Shown: positions 1-10,593, counted from the stretch's first letter. The stretch is DNA of 44,973 bases from Candidatus Norongarragalina meridionalis (GCA_902384935.1 CABMDO010000015.1:1-44973); one strand, 5' to 3'. The notes: generated by a model not told the origin, from the letters alone. Made by a program: numbers and translations.

Positions 1-1820
1 AGTTCGACCACATGCGCGTCGGCTTGTGCGCCATCGACCAGAAGATGGTTGACAGCGAGAAGAGCGGAATAATGTTCACGGCGGATCCGATGACCGAGGA
101 CAGGAGCGCCATAGTCATCGAGGCGGGATTCGGGCTCGGCGAAGCGATTGTTTCGGGAATGGTGACGCCCGACAGGTACATAGTCGACAGGGAGTCGTTC
201 GCGATACGCGAGAAGGACATCGCGAAACAGGACATCATGATAGTGCGCGCGGCAAACGGAGGCGACGACACAATCGACGTTCCCGAGGAGATGCGCGAGG
301 CGCAGAAGATCACGGACGACGACATAGTGGCGCTCGCGAAAATCGGCAGGAAGCTCGACGAGCACTATGCGTTCCCTCAGGACGTTGAATGGGCTATTGA
401 GAAGGGGAAGTGCTACATCGTGCAGACGCGCGCGATTACAACTCTCGGGAAGAAGAAAAAGGAGGAGGAGGCGAAACCCGCCGCGGCTTCTTCTTCTGGA
501 AGCGGCGAGGCTTTGCTAAGAGGAATGGGTGCGTCGCCGGGCGTGGCGTCCGGACCAGTGAAGATAGTCATGGACGCGTCGGAGATAGATCGCGTTCTGA
601 AGGGTGACGTGCTCGTCGCGCACATGACTTCGCCCGACTACGTGCCCGCGATGAAGCGCGCCGCCGCGATTGTTACGGACGCTGGCGGAATGACGTGCCA
701 CGCGGCTATTGTTTCCCGCGAGCTGGGCGTGCCGTGCATCGTAGGCACGAAAGAAGCGACGTCGAAGCTGAAGGACGGGCAGGTTATCACCGTAGACGCG
801 AAGCGCGGAATAGTCTACGACGGCGAGGTTGCAATCGAGGGAGCAAAATCCGCTTCCGCTCCGGCAAACGACGGACAGCAGGCAACGGTGGTAAACGTCA
901 CCGCCGCGCCGAGCCACGTCGTAACCGGCACGAAGATTTACGTCAACATCGCGGAAACCGAGAAAGCCGAGGAAGTCGGCGCAAAGGATTGCGACGGCGT
1001 CGGATTGCTCAGGGCGGAGTTCATGATCGCGGGATTGGGCGTGCACCCGAAGAAACTCGTTGCGGAGCACCGAGAGCAGGAGTTCATCGACGCGCTCGCC
1101 AACGGCCTGCGCACGGTGTGCTCGGCGTTCTACCCGCGGCCCGTGATATACAGGGCAACCGACTTCAAAACCAACGAGTACCGCAACCTCGAAGGAGGCG
1201 CGGAGTACGAGCCGCAGGAAGAGAATCCGATGATAGGGTACCGCGGCTGCTTCCGCTACGTCAAGGATCCCGACGTGTTCCGCATGGAGCTGCGCGCCAT
1301 CAAGAAGGTGCGCGAGGAGTTCGGGATGAAGAACCTCTGGCTGATGATTCCGTTCGTTCGCACGCTGCACGAACTGGAAGTGTGCAAGAAGCTCACGGAA
1401 GAGGAGGGGCTGCCGCGCAGCTACGACTTCAAGTTCGGAATCATGTGCGAGGTTCCTTCGACGGTCGTCCTCGCCGAGGAATTCTGCGGAATCGGAATCG
1501 ACTTCATGAGCATCGGCAGCAACGATTTGACGCAATTGACGCTCGGCGTCGACCGCGACTCGACGATAGTTGCCGAGGACTTCGACGAACGCGACCCTTC
1601 GATCATGAAAAGCGTCAAGGCGGTAATCGACGGATGCCACAAGCACGGCGTGCGCGTCGGAATCTGCGGGCAGGCGCCGTCGGTCTATCCGGAATTCGCA
1701 GAGGCACTAGTTGAATACGGAATCGACAGCATCTCCGTGAACCCCGACGTGATCGAAGTCACGCGGCGCATCGTGGCTAGCGCCGAAATGAAAGCCCTGC
1801 TCAAGAAAGCGCGCAGTTGA
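1..1820 (+). CDS. ppsA: Phosphoenolpyruvate synthase, C-terminal part (5' truncated by window)
   Basis: Makes PEP from pyruvate and ATP through a phospho-histidine, feeding gluconeogenesis in the cytoplasm. The reading frame is already open at base 3, so the start lies outside the window; about 605 codons are present against a usual 750-800. Seen: the end of the ATP-grasp domain (SGIMFTADPMTED, GLGEAIVSGMVTPD), the swivelling domain with catalytic His in GGMTCHAAIVSRELG (His codon 699-701), and the C-terminal PEP/pyruvate barrel with ATDFKTNEYRNLEGG, GSNDLTQLTLGVDRD and the catalytic Cys in GICGQAPS (codon 1665-1667). A low-complexity Lys/Glu and Ala/Ser linker (about bases 450-510) separates the first two domains. 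The two catalytic residues in view are intact. It ends 11 bp before the convergent CBS gene. Confidence 0.96.
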   Translation, partial: FDHMRVGLCAIDQKMVDSEKSGIMFTADPMTEDRSAIVIEAGFGLGEAIVSGMVTPDRYIVDRESFAIREKDIAKQDIMIVRAANGGDDTIDVPEEMREAQKITDDDIVALAKIGRKLDEHYAFPQDVEWAIEKGKCYIVQTRAITTLGKKKKEEEAKPAAASSSGSGEALLRGMGASPGVASGPVKIVMDASEIDRVLKGDVLVAHMTSPDYVPAMKRAAAIVTDAGGMTCHAAIVSRELGVPCIVGTKEATSKLKDGQVITVDAKRGIVYDGEVAIEGAKSASAPANDGQQATVVNVTAAPSHVVTGTKIYVNIAETEKAEEVGAKDCDGVGLLRAEFMIAGLGVHPKKLVAEHREQEFIDALANGLRTVCSAFYPRPVIYRATDFKTNEYRNLEGGAEYEPQEENPMIGYRGCFRYVKDPDVFRMELRAIKKVREEFGMKNLWLMIPFVRTLHELEVCKKLTEEEGLPRSYDFKFGIMCEVPSTVVLAEEFCGIGIDFMSIGSNDLTQLTLGVDRDSTIVAEDFDERDPSIMKSVKAVIDGCHKHGVRVGICGQAPSVYPEFAEALVEYGIDSISVNPDVIEVTRRIVASAEMKALLKKARS

Positions 1821-1831
1821 TTTTTCAGCGG

Positions 1832-2256
1832 TTACACGAGGACGCTCATGACCACGTCGAGCCGCTCCACGGTGCCCAAGGGCTTGCCCGAGGAATCCAC
1901 GACGGGTATACGCTTGAGGTTGAACCTGCGGAGGGTTTCCGCCGCCTTGGAAACGTCGTCTTCTTCGGACAGCGTCTTGGGCCGCAGCGTCATTATGTCG
2001 GCGACCTTAGTGTCCGCGAGCGCCTGCGTCTTCTACTTCATCTTGTAGAATTCATCGTCGCCCCTCGCAAAAGAGGAAACCTTGAGATAGAAAGCGCGCA
2101 GCAGGTCGCCGTCCGTCAGTATGCCCGCGAGTTTTCCGTCGTCCAGCACCAGCATTACCGGTTTGCACTGTTTCGCCATCGCGGCGCACGCGTCGCGCAC
2201 CGTGGCGTCGTGGTCGATCGAAAGGAACCCCTTGCGCATCACGTCTCGGACTTTTT

Positions 2257-2260
<4 letters not shown>
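1832..2260 (-). pseudogene. Two-CBS-domain protein interrupted by an in-frame UAG codon
   Basis: The frame opens with ATG at 2260 (MKKVRDVMRKGFLSIDHDA) and encodes one CBS domain of 75 residues, then meets TAG at 2033-2035. The same frame continues for another 66 codons without a stop to TAA at 1832-1834 and encodes a clear second CBS domain (VADIMTLRPKTLSEEDD ... LKRIPVVDSSGKPLG). Read through, the product would be about 142 residues, the usual size of a stand-alone Bateman module, which senses adenine nucleotides. The ATG overlaps the Ca2+-ATPase stop by 4 nt (ATGA), so the pair is co-transcribed and the CBS protein may regulate that pump. The UAG could be a recent nonsense mutation, a read-through site or a sequencing error. 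UAG ends many other genes here, so it is not generally a sense codon. Confidence 0.8.
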
Positions 2261-4893
<2,633 letters not shown>

Positions 4894-4898
4894 ACACC

Positions 4899-4925
4899 TA
4901 TTTAAGTAAATGACGGATAATTTAA
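4899..4925. promoter_or_regulatory. Overlapping divergent promoters (Ca2+-ATPase / CaCA antiporter)
   Basis: Two TATA-like boxes facing opposite ways lie within about 27 bp. TATTTAAGT (plus, 4899-4907) is centred about 25 nt before the antiporter ATG at 4929, which implies a leaderless mRNA. TTAAATTAT (minus strand, 4917-4925) is centred 28 nt before the proposed ATPase TTG at 4893. Each box lies inside the region that the other polymerase must melt, so simultaneous initiation seems excluded. Confidence 0.55.
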
Positions 4926-4928
4926 AGC

Positions 4929-5918
4929 ATGTTCGCACAGCTTAGCACGCTGATTCTGGTGCTGCTCGTACTGGGCTACGCCAACATGCGGCTCATCCGC
5001 GAGCTCGGCGTGCTGTCGATTTACCTCAAACTGCCGAAATTCTTCATCGCGTTCATACTGCTGGGCTTGGGAACGTCCCTTCCCGACACGTTCGTCGCCG
5101 CCAACGCGGCGGCGCGCGGGCAGCTGCCGCTGGTGATAGGCTCCATCATAGGCGCGAACATAATCGTGCTCTGCCTTGTGCTGGGCATCGTGACCATCGT
5201 GAAGGGCAACTTCCGCGTGCGCGAGAAAACCATCCTCGAGAACGTCGGGTGGATTTTCTTCGTAATCATGATTCCGTTCTTCCTGCTCGTGGACGGCCGC
5301 CTCACTTTCCTGGAAGGCATAATCCTGCTCGTGGTATACCTGATGTACGTCTATAACGTGAAGGAGCAGGAAACGTTCCACAAGAAGACGGGCGGCATCC
5401 AGCTCGAACTCGGCGACGAAGCGCCGAAGGCGAGTTATTACCGCCACGGCAAGGAGCGCGCGATCGCCAAGGCGCTCGTCTATTTGGGAATCATCGTCAT
5501 CGCCGCGGACATCGTGGTTACGCAGGCCGTCGACATCAGCCACATGCTGGGCATACCCGAGATGGTGATAGGTTTCGGCGTCGTCGCGCTGGGCATCACC
5601 GTGCCGGAGCTCATACTGAACCTGAACGCCCTTAAGCAGAAGGAGGAGGAGGTAATCTGGGGCGACATCATAGGCAGCTTCATCACCGAACTCACGTTCG
5701 TCCTGGGAGTCGCGGCGCTGTTCAACGCCGGAGACAAGGCGTTCAACTTCGGGGACGCTCTCGTCGGATACGCTTTCATGGCAATCTCGTTCCTGCTCGT
5801 GTTCTTCTTCACTTACAACAAGAAGCAGCTGACGCGCTCCGAGGGCGTCGCGCTCATCCTGCTCTATCTGGTGTCGCTGAGCCTCGTTTTCGACCTCGCG
5901 GTGTTCGGAGGCGCCTGA
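4929..5918 (+). CDS. Sodium/calcium exchanger (CaCA) family antiporter
   Basis: An integral membrane cation antiporter, by family a Na+/Ca2+ or H+/Ca2+ exchanger; 329 residues is typical for prokaryotic CaCA members. The two inverted alpha repeats are visible: alpha-1 GLGTSLPDTFVAANAAARG with SIIGANI, and alpha-2 ALGITVPELILNLNA with GDIIGSFITE. The hallmark acidic residue of repeat 1 is Asp (SLPD) and of repeat 2 Glu (VPEL). About ten hydrophobic helices surround a short cytosolic loop near residues 150-180. It starts at ATG 4929 behind a TATA box at leaderless spacing and lies head to head with a Ca2+-ATPase, which supports calcium export as the joint function. The aRF1 gene follows after a single base. 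Confidence 0.9.
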   Translation: MFAQLSTLILVLLVLGYANMRLIRELGVLSIYLKLPKFFIAFILLGLGTSLPDTFVAANAAARGQLPLVIGSIIGANIIVLCLVLGIVTIVKGNFRVREKTILENVGWIFFVIMIPFFLLVDGRLTFLEGIILLVVYLMYVYNVKEQETFHKKTGGIQLELGDEAPKASYYRHGKERAIAKALVYLGIIVIAADIVVTQAVDISHMLGIPEMVIGFGVVALGITVPELILNLNALKQKEEEVIWGDIIGSFITELTFVLGVAALFNAGDKAFNFGDALVGYAFMAISFLLVFFFTYNKKQLTRSEGVALILLYLVSLSLVFDLAVFGGA

Positions 5919-5919
5919 G

Positions 5920-7119
5920 ATGCCCGAACAATCAAAGGAAATGTACGACTTCAAGAAGCAGATAGAGGCGCTGAAGAAATTCAGGGGAAGAGGAACCGAA
6001 CTCATCAGCGTTTACATGCCGCCGGAGTATCCCGTGGCGGACATGGCGTCGAAGCTGCGCGAGGAGTTCGGACAGGCGGGAAACATCAAGAGCAAGAGCA
6101 CACAGAAGAACGTGCAGGCGGCGCTCGAGAAAATCATGCACTTCATCAAGGGAGTGCACAAGGCGCCGCCAAACGGAATCGCCATATTCTGCGGCAACAT
6201 TTCGGAAACCGAAGGCAAGGTGGACATGCGCATCTACTCGGTAGTGCCGCCGGTGCCTCTTACCGTCGGATTCTACAGATGCGAATCGACGTTCGTCATA
6301 GAACCGTTGGAGGAGATGCTCGGGCAGACGGGCTGCTACGGGCTCGTCGTAATGGACGGCAAGGAAGCGACGGTAGCCACGCTGAAGGGCAAGCAGATAA
6401 AAGTAATCAAGAAGATGAACAGCACGGCGCACCAGAAGGTGCAGAAAGGTGGGCAGTCCGCCAACAGGTACGACCGCCTGCACGTGGAGGGAGTGGAATA
6501 CTACTACAAGCGCGTCGGCGAGGCGATGGACGCGTTCCTTTCTGAAAAGAACTTCAAGGGCGTCATCGTGGGCGGCCCTGGGCCCGCGAAGGAGGACTTC
6601 CTGAAAACCAAGCCGTTCAACTACCAGCTGAAGATACTCGGCATGGTGGACACGGGCTACACGGACGAATTCGGGTTGCGCGAGATTCTCGAAAAATCGG
6701 GCGATATCATCTCCGAGCAGGAATCCATTGTCGAGAAAAAGCTGCTCGACTCGTTCATGAAGGCGATTTCCGAGAACGGGCTCGTCGTCTACGGCTATGA
6801 TGAAATAAAGGCGGCGCTTCTCAGCCGCCAGGTAGAACGCCTGCTGGTTTCCGAAGCTTTGGAGCTGCACTGGGTTACGTTTTCGTGCGAGGGATGCGGA
6901 AAAACCAAGGAGCGCATGATCGAGGGCCCTGTTCAGGAGGAACCGTGCGAATGCGGCGGCATATGGAAAGTCAAGGCGGAAATCGACGTCGCAAACGAGC
7001 TCATCGGCATCGCGGAAGAGCAGGGCGTTCCCGTTGAAATGATATCCACCGAAACCGCGGAAGGGGCGCAGTTCCGCGGAACTTTCCGCGGCGTGGGCGC
7101 GTTCCTGAGATACAAGTGA
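5920..7119 (+). CDS. prf1: Peptide chain release factor aRF1
   Basis: The single archaeal class-I release factor, recognising all three stop codons and triggering peptidyl-tRNA hydrolysis on the ribosome. Seen: N-domain decoding motif NIKS (AGNIKSKSTQKN), the catalytic GGQ (KGGQSANRYDRL) in the M domain, and a C-terminal zinc-ribbon-like segment (CEGCGKTKERM ... CECGGIW) followed by the conserved end GVPVEMISTETAEGAQF. At 399 residues it is slightly shorter than the usual 405-420 but complete. It begins one base after the antiporter stop and runs into truD after a 4-base gap, so the three genes are probably one transcript. Nothing in the decoding domain visibly suggests loss of UAG recognition, which bears on the UAG in the CBS gene. 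Confidence 0.97.
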   Translation: MPEQSKEMYDFKKQIEALKKFRGRGTELISVYMPPEYPVADMASKLREEFGQAGNIKSKSTQKNVQAALEKIMHFIKGVHKAPPNGIAIFCGNISETEGKVDMRIYSVVPPVPLTVGFYRCESTFVIEPLEEMLGQTGCYGLVVMDGKEATVATLKGKQIKVIKKMNSTAHQKVQKGGQSANRYDRLHVEGVEYYYKRVGEAMDAFLSEKNFKGVIVGGPGPAKEDFLKTKPFNYQLKILGMVDTGYTDEFGLREILEKSGDIISEQESIVEKKLLDSFMKAISENGLVVYGYDEIKAALLSRQVERLLVSEALELHWVTFSCEGCGKTKERMIEGPVQEEPCECGGIWKVKAEIDVANELIGIAEEQGVPVEMISTETAEGAQFRGTFRGVGAFLRYK

Positions 7120-7123
7120 TGAC

Positions 7124-8212
7124 GTGGAATTCACGCCCGACACATTTTTCGTCGAGGAAATAACCTCGGACGGGGTAATCCTCGAACTCGGCAAGGCGTA
7201 TTCCTTCGAAAAGCCCGCGCCCGAACGCGACTTCTTCACCCACTTCGTTTTGCAGAAGCGGGAATGGAACACGGTTCAGGCGCTCGGCGCAATAGCGCGC
7301 AATCTTCATGTAAAACCGTCCCGTTTCGATTTCGCTGGCACCAAGGACAGGCAGGCTACCACGACGCAGCTGTGCAGCGTTTTCGCGCTTCCTGCCGAGC
7401 GCTTGTTGCAAGCCAGGGTAAAGGACGTGCAAATAAACGGCGCGTGGAAAGCCGACGCCAAAGTCCGCCTCGGAAACCTGCTCGGAAACCGCTTCACCAT
7501 CAAAACCGACAAGCCTGTCAACCCAGTCGCATCGTTCTCCAACTATTTCGGCGAGCAGCGCTTCGGCTCCGGAAGGAAGAACACCGCGAAAATCGGCAAG
7601 CTGATTTTGCAGGGAGACTACGAAGCCGCAGTGCGTTCCTATCTGTGCGATTCCGAAGGCGAGGAGAACGTTGATGCGGTCCGCGCCCGCGAAACCCTCC
7701 TCGGCGAAGGGGATTTTGCCGCAGCGGCGGTTTATTTCCCGCACCACCTGAAATACGAAATAACCATGCTCCGCTCCCTTTCATCCAAACCCACCGATTT
7801 CATCGCTGCAATACGCGCCCTTCCCCGCTCGCTTCAACTGATGTTCGTCCACGCGTTCCAGTCCGATTTGTTCAACAAGCGCATCGACTTGAGGCTGCCT
7901 CCGAGTGCGACTTGCGGGAGGGATGCCCACGGTTTTCCATCAGCCGCAACAGAAGGCACGGACTTTACTCTCGGAAACGTCATCGGCTACTCCAGCGTTA
8001 TCAGCGAGGACGAGCGCATTCTTCTGGAAGCAGAGGGGCTGAGCCAAGAAGCATTCAGGCTGAAGGCGATGCCGGAGCTTTCCGCGAAGGGAACCCTCCG
8101 TTTGCTGGAGGCGCCCGTGATGAACTTCGAGAACGTCGAAGGAGGAATCCGCTTCGCGTTGCCGAAGGGATGCTACGCCACGGTTGCCGTGAAGTACATT
8201 CTAAACGAATGA
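7124..8212 (+). CDS. truD: tRNA pseudouridine synthase TruD
   Basis: Isomerises U13 of tRNA (and in archaea some other substrates) to pseudouridine. The catalytic Asp lies in FDFAGTKDRQAT. The family signature NYFGEQRFGSGR follows, and an inserted TRUD domain spans the middle of the 362-residue protein. The start is a GTG (GTGGAATTC), the only start codon directly after the aRF1 stop. Slightly shorter than the 400-430 residues of many archaeal homologues, mostly in the inserted domain, but the ends look intact (LPKGCYATVAVKYILNE). Probably co-transcribed with prf1. Confidence 0.95.
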   Translation: MEFTPDTFFVEEITSDGVILELGKAYSFEKPAPERDFFTHFVLQKREWNTVQALGAIARNLHVKPSRFDFAGTKDRQATTTQLCSVFALPAERLLQARVKDVQINGAWKADAKVRLGNLLGNRFTIKTDKPVNPVASFSNYFGEQRFGSGRKNTAKIGKLILQGDYEAAVRSYLCDSEGEENVDAVRARETLLGEGDFAAAAVYFPHHLKYEITMLRSLSSKPTDFIAAIRALPRSLQLMFVHAFQSDLFNKRIDLRLPPSATCGRDAHGFPSAATEGTDFTLGNVIGYSSVISEDERILLEAEGLSQEAFRLKAMPELSAKGTLRLLEAPVMNFENVEGGIRFALPKGCYATVAVKYILNE

Positions 8213-8240
8213 CAGTGGAAAGGACGGGTCACGAAACTAT

Positions 8241-8248
8241 TTTTTAAA
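8241..8248 (+). promoter_or_regulatory. TATA box for the LAGLIDADG gene
   Basis: TTTTTAAA centred about 24 nt before the GTG start at 8268, the leaderless spacing used by many genes in this window. Confidence 0.5.
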
Positions 8249-8267
8249 GAAACGCAGTCAGTCGCTC

Positions 8268-8912
8268 GTGCAAGTAACCATACCCGAAGAATTTTCGCAC
8301 GATCTGGCTGAAGAAACCGGACTGCACGCTGGCGATGGCAGCATGAACTATTATTCGGGAAACGGGCTCTATTCCCTGCGGGGAAACAAGAAAACCGACG
8401 CCGCGTTTTATTCCGAAATCGTACTGCCGCTTTACGAACAGATTTACTCGTTTAGACCCATTCTGCGGAAGTGGAGGGAAGTCATAGGCTTTCAGGTTGC
8501 CTCAAGCGTGTTGGTGGCGTTCAAACAACAACTTGGCCTTCCGATTGGACCAAAAAACGAGCTGCCCATACCAAAATGGGTTTGGGACAACGGTTTCGAA
8601 ACCGATTTCGTCAGAGGAGTTTTTGAAACCGACGGCTGCGTCTATCTTGAAAACAAGAATGGCAGGAAATATCCGCGAATGGAAATTTCCACCACGTCCG
8701 AACAGTTGGCGAAGGATTTGGCAGTCGCCATCGAAAAGCAGGGCATTCCGACGTCATACTGGAAACAAAGCTACTCGAACGACTGGAAGCCGCTCCATCA
8801 CGTATGCGTTAGAGGAATAGAAAACACGCGGCGTTGGATGGAAAAAATAGGAACAAACCATCCCACACAAAAGGCAAAACTATCCGCAGTCCGCGAGTTG
8901 CGAACGCTTTAA
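8268..8912 (+). CDS. Free-standing LAGLIDADG homing endonuclease-like protein
   Basis: A 214-residue single-chain protein with two LAGLIDADG helices: LAEETGLHAGDGSM (about residues 13-26) and FVRGVFETDGCVYLE (about 115-129). Each ends in the acidic catalytic residue (GDG, TDG). The spacing of about 100 residues is that of monomeric pseudo-symmetric family members, which act as site-specific DNA endonucleases or RNA-intron maturases. It is not inside an intron or intein: it has its own TATA box and GTG start, and stops 27 bp before a tRNA-Asn gene that carries two BHB introns. The acidic residues are intact, so it may be active. Whether it targets the tRNA locus or has been recruited to another job cannot be told from sequence. 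Confidence 0.82.
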   Translation: MQVTIPEEFSHDLAEETGLHAGDGSMNYYSGNGLYSLRGNKKTDAAFYSEIVLPLYEQIYSFRPILRKWREVIGFQVASSVLVAFKQQLGLPIGPKNELPIPKWVWDNGFETDFVRGVFETDGCVYLENKNGRKYPRMEISTTSEQLAKDLAVAIEKQGIPTSYWKQSYSNDWKPLHHVCVRGIENTRRWMEKIGTNHPTQKAKLSAVRELRTL

Positions 8913-8915
8913 ATT
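8907..8915 (+). promoter_or_regulatory. TATA box of tRNA-Asn
   Basis: CTTTAAATT centred about 29 nt before the tRNA 5' end at 8940, overlapping the last codons of the endonuclease gene. Confidence 0.5.
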
Positions 8916-8969
8916 GCCTTCCGCCCAAATAATGTCCAGGCCCCGGTAGCTCAGCCGGCAGAGCGACTG

Positions 8970-8995
8970 TTTTCGTTTCCAAAACGAAAGTCGAA
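8970..8995 (+). other. tRNA-Asn intron 1 (non-canonical position 30/31)
   Basis: A 26-nt intron splitting the 5' strand of the anticodon stem. The 4-bp central helix is fully Watson-Crick, and the intron itself folds into an 8-bp hairpin with a CCA loop. The cut sites are inferred from BHB geometry. Confidence 0.85.
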
Positions 8996-9002
8996 ACTGT
9001 TA

Positions 9003-9038
9003 GCCGTCTAAGAGCTCCGAAAGGAGAGGAAGGCAGAA
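9003..9038 (+). other. tRNA-Asn intron 2 (canonical position 37/38)
   Basis: A 36-nt intron after anticodon position 37. The central helix is three Watson-Crick pairs plus one G-U. An internal hairpin CTCC-GAAA-GGAG with a GNRA loop lies at 9015-9026. Confidence 0.85.
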
Positions 9039-9075
9039 ATCAGTAGGCCGCAGGTTCGAGTCCTGCCCGGGGCGT

Positions 9076-10530
9076 ATGATGGGGCGTATGGCTAGACGCT
9101 ATGAGAAGCTAGACTCGGTTGCTATTAAAATATTTTTTTGTCTGACACTGCTTACATTTTTTGCTAACGCGGATATGGTAGAATACAGGAGCGAAAATGT
9201 CGAAATAGACGGAAACACCTTTCTTGTGACTTTGAGTTACGAGAACACTACATCGGCACCTACCACGCATAGTCTTTTGAAGGTCAGAGTGGAAAGTGAA
9301 AATAAAACTATGGCGAGCGTGGGCTGGGTACGTATTTTAAACGAAGGAAAGGAAGCGGCATGGACGGACATAGAACTAGATTACAGAAATAACTTTTCGC
9401 AAAATTTGACTACAAAGAAACCACTAACTGCCGGAAACTACACTGTTATCCTAGACATCGGATCACACGCGAACAATGTGTTTAATTTTTCAATCTACGA
9501 GTATCCATCCGGGCGAATAGACAAGATCGAAAAAGAAGAGGTAACTCTAACACTCAACGAAGATGGAACTCTGCTCGAGACTATAAGGCAAATTTCTAAA
9601 ATTAACCAGACAGGAGAAATAAGAGTCAAACGCGCACAGCTACGCGGAGGACAGCCGTTTCCACCTGAACACATTATCGACGAGGTAGAGGTCTACAGAG
9701 TGGAAAAATACAAAACGCCGTATTATGAGGTAAGCGAATTATGGCCGGGGGGGTGCGACGGACAGTATGAAATTAACAGAACACGGAACGAAATTCAAAC
9801 ATGTGGGGAGTATCGCGAGTCCATGAACGACATCCAAATGCTGTTTAAAGCTAGGTTAATACCCAGAAACAAAACAATAACGACTGATTGTACTGAAGAG
9901 CAGTATATTAAAGACACAATTAAAATTGCGTTCGATAGACCAAATGTTGAGGTAATTGTCAGACTCAGACCCGGAACAAATATAGAGTTTAATGAAACCT
10001 CTGAAATGGGTTTTGAGGATAACTCGGGAATCGTAACCCCCATGCTAGATAAAAATCCTTGTTTTAAAAGCTCAGAGGGTTGGGATTGCTATGCACGAAT
10101 CGGCAATCTACCCCAAAACAAAACACTTTATTTATCTGCAGAGATCGTTGGTTACAAAAAAGACATACATGAAACAATAAACGCCGAGACAAAGAGAAAA
10201 AAGGAAATTAATGAAAGATACGACGCCGAGATCGCAGTCACGTTGATTATTGGATTCGCGTTGTTTATACTTACTTTAGTAACAATTAAGAAAACTTCTG
10301 ATAACAGCCCAGTTAACATTTATGACGCTACAGGCGCGGCTATACTGACTGTGTTAGCAAGTCAACTTCCATCTTTTGGTGCGGATATGAGGTACGCGGG
10401 CATAAAAGTGTTTATTCCGCTTATAGTGGGACTTGCTACGTTTATCGTACTGTATCTAATGTCTAGGTACAGCGAAAAAACAATAGATCTTAGAGAAAAA
10501 ATACGCGGAATAGTGAATATATCACATTAG
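9076..10530 (+). CDS. Exported membrane protein of unknown function, AT-rich (likely foreign)
   Basis: 484 residues, not recognised. An N-terminal signal-like helix (AIKIFFCLTLLTFFANA, about residues 16-32) is followed by about 350 extracellular residues with many N-x-S/T sequons and several cysteines. A C-terminal membrane part comes next: ITLIIGFALFILTLV-type helix near 390-405, then two more helices between about 425 and 465. A Lys/Glu-rich segment just before the first helix looks like a coiled coil. Base and codon use (AAA, ATA, AGA, TTA) are far more AT-rich than in every neighbour. The ATG at 9076 lies two bases after the tRNA-Asn 3' end; the nearby ATG at 9088 is also possible. No integrase or attachment-site copy is seen downstream. 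Transfer into the tRNA site is an inference. Confidence 0.75.
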   Translation: MMGRMARRYEKLDSVAIKIFFCLTLLTFFANADMVEYRSENVEIDGNTFLVTLSYENTTSAPTTHSLLKVRVESENKTMASVGWVRILNEGKEAAWTDIELDYRNNFSQNLTTKKPLTAGNYTVILDIGSHANNVFNFSIYEYPSGRIDKIEKEEVTLTLNEDGTLLETIRQISKINQTGEIRVKRAQLRGGQPFPPEHIIDEVEVYRVEKYKTPYYEVSELWPGGCDGQYEINRTRNEIQTCGEYRESMNDIQMLFKARLIPRNKTITTDCTEEQYIKDTIKIAFDRPNVEVIVRLRPGTNIEFNETSEMGFEDNSGIVTPMLDKNPCFKSSEGWDCYARIGNLPQNKTLYLSAEIVGYKKDIHETINAETKRKKEINERYDAEIAVTLIIGFALFILTLVTIKKTSDNSPVNIYDATGAAILTVLASQLPSFGADMRYAGIKVFIPLIVGLATFIVLYLMSRYSEKTIDLREKIRGIVNISH

Positions 10531-10593
10531 CGGTTATGCTCGCACTTATCTAGTTAAGTCTACTCTTCAACTACGCTGGCTAGTCAATTATAG

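Larger units (their letters stand above)
8940..9074 (+). tRNA. tRNA-Asn(GUU) with two introns
   Basis: Acceptor GCCCCGG (8940-8946) pairs perfectly with CCGGGGC (9067-9073); the discriminator is G and no CCA is encoded. D arm GCTC/GAGC and T arm GCAGG/CCTGC are canonical. The anticodon arm becomes regular only if two introns are removed: 8970-8995 (26 nt, between positions 30 and 31) and 9003-9038 (36 nt, canonical 37/38). The mature arm is then ACTGA-CTGTTAA-TCAGT, a perfect stem with anticodon GTT and a 73-nt tRNA. Both sites form BHB structures. Intron 1: central helix CGAC (8964-8967) with GTCG (8990-8993), bulges 8968-8970 and 8994-8996, inner 8-bp stem 8971-8978/8982-8989. Intron 2: CTGT (8997-9000) with GCAG (9033-9036), bulges 9001-9003 and 9037-9039. 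Confidence 0.92.

Noticed and set aside
516-1646. 376-residue minus-strand frame across ppsA
   Set aside because: Antisense shadow of conserved PEP-synthase motifs, with no recognisable domain.
4902-6005. 367-residue minus-strand frame across the antiporter gene
   Set aside because: Low-complexity acidic/His composition, the complement of hydrophobic codons in a membrane protein.
8940-9074. Single-intron reading of the tRNA as Arg(UCG), Ser(UGA) or a UGA-reading tRNA
   Set aside because: All leave a U-U mismatch at 31/39 and lack a proper BHB. Two introns give a perfect stem, BHB sites and anticodon GUU.
10531-10593. Attachment-site copy closing an integrated element after the AT-rich gene
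   Set aside because: No segment matching the tRNA-Asn 3' end is found in this spacer, and there is no integrase gene.
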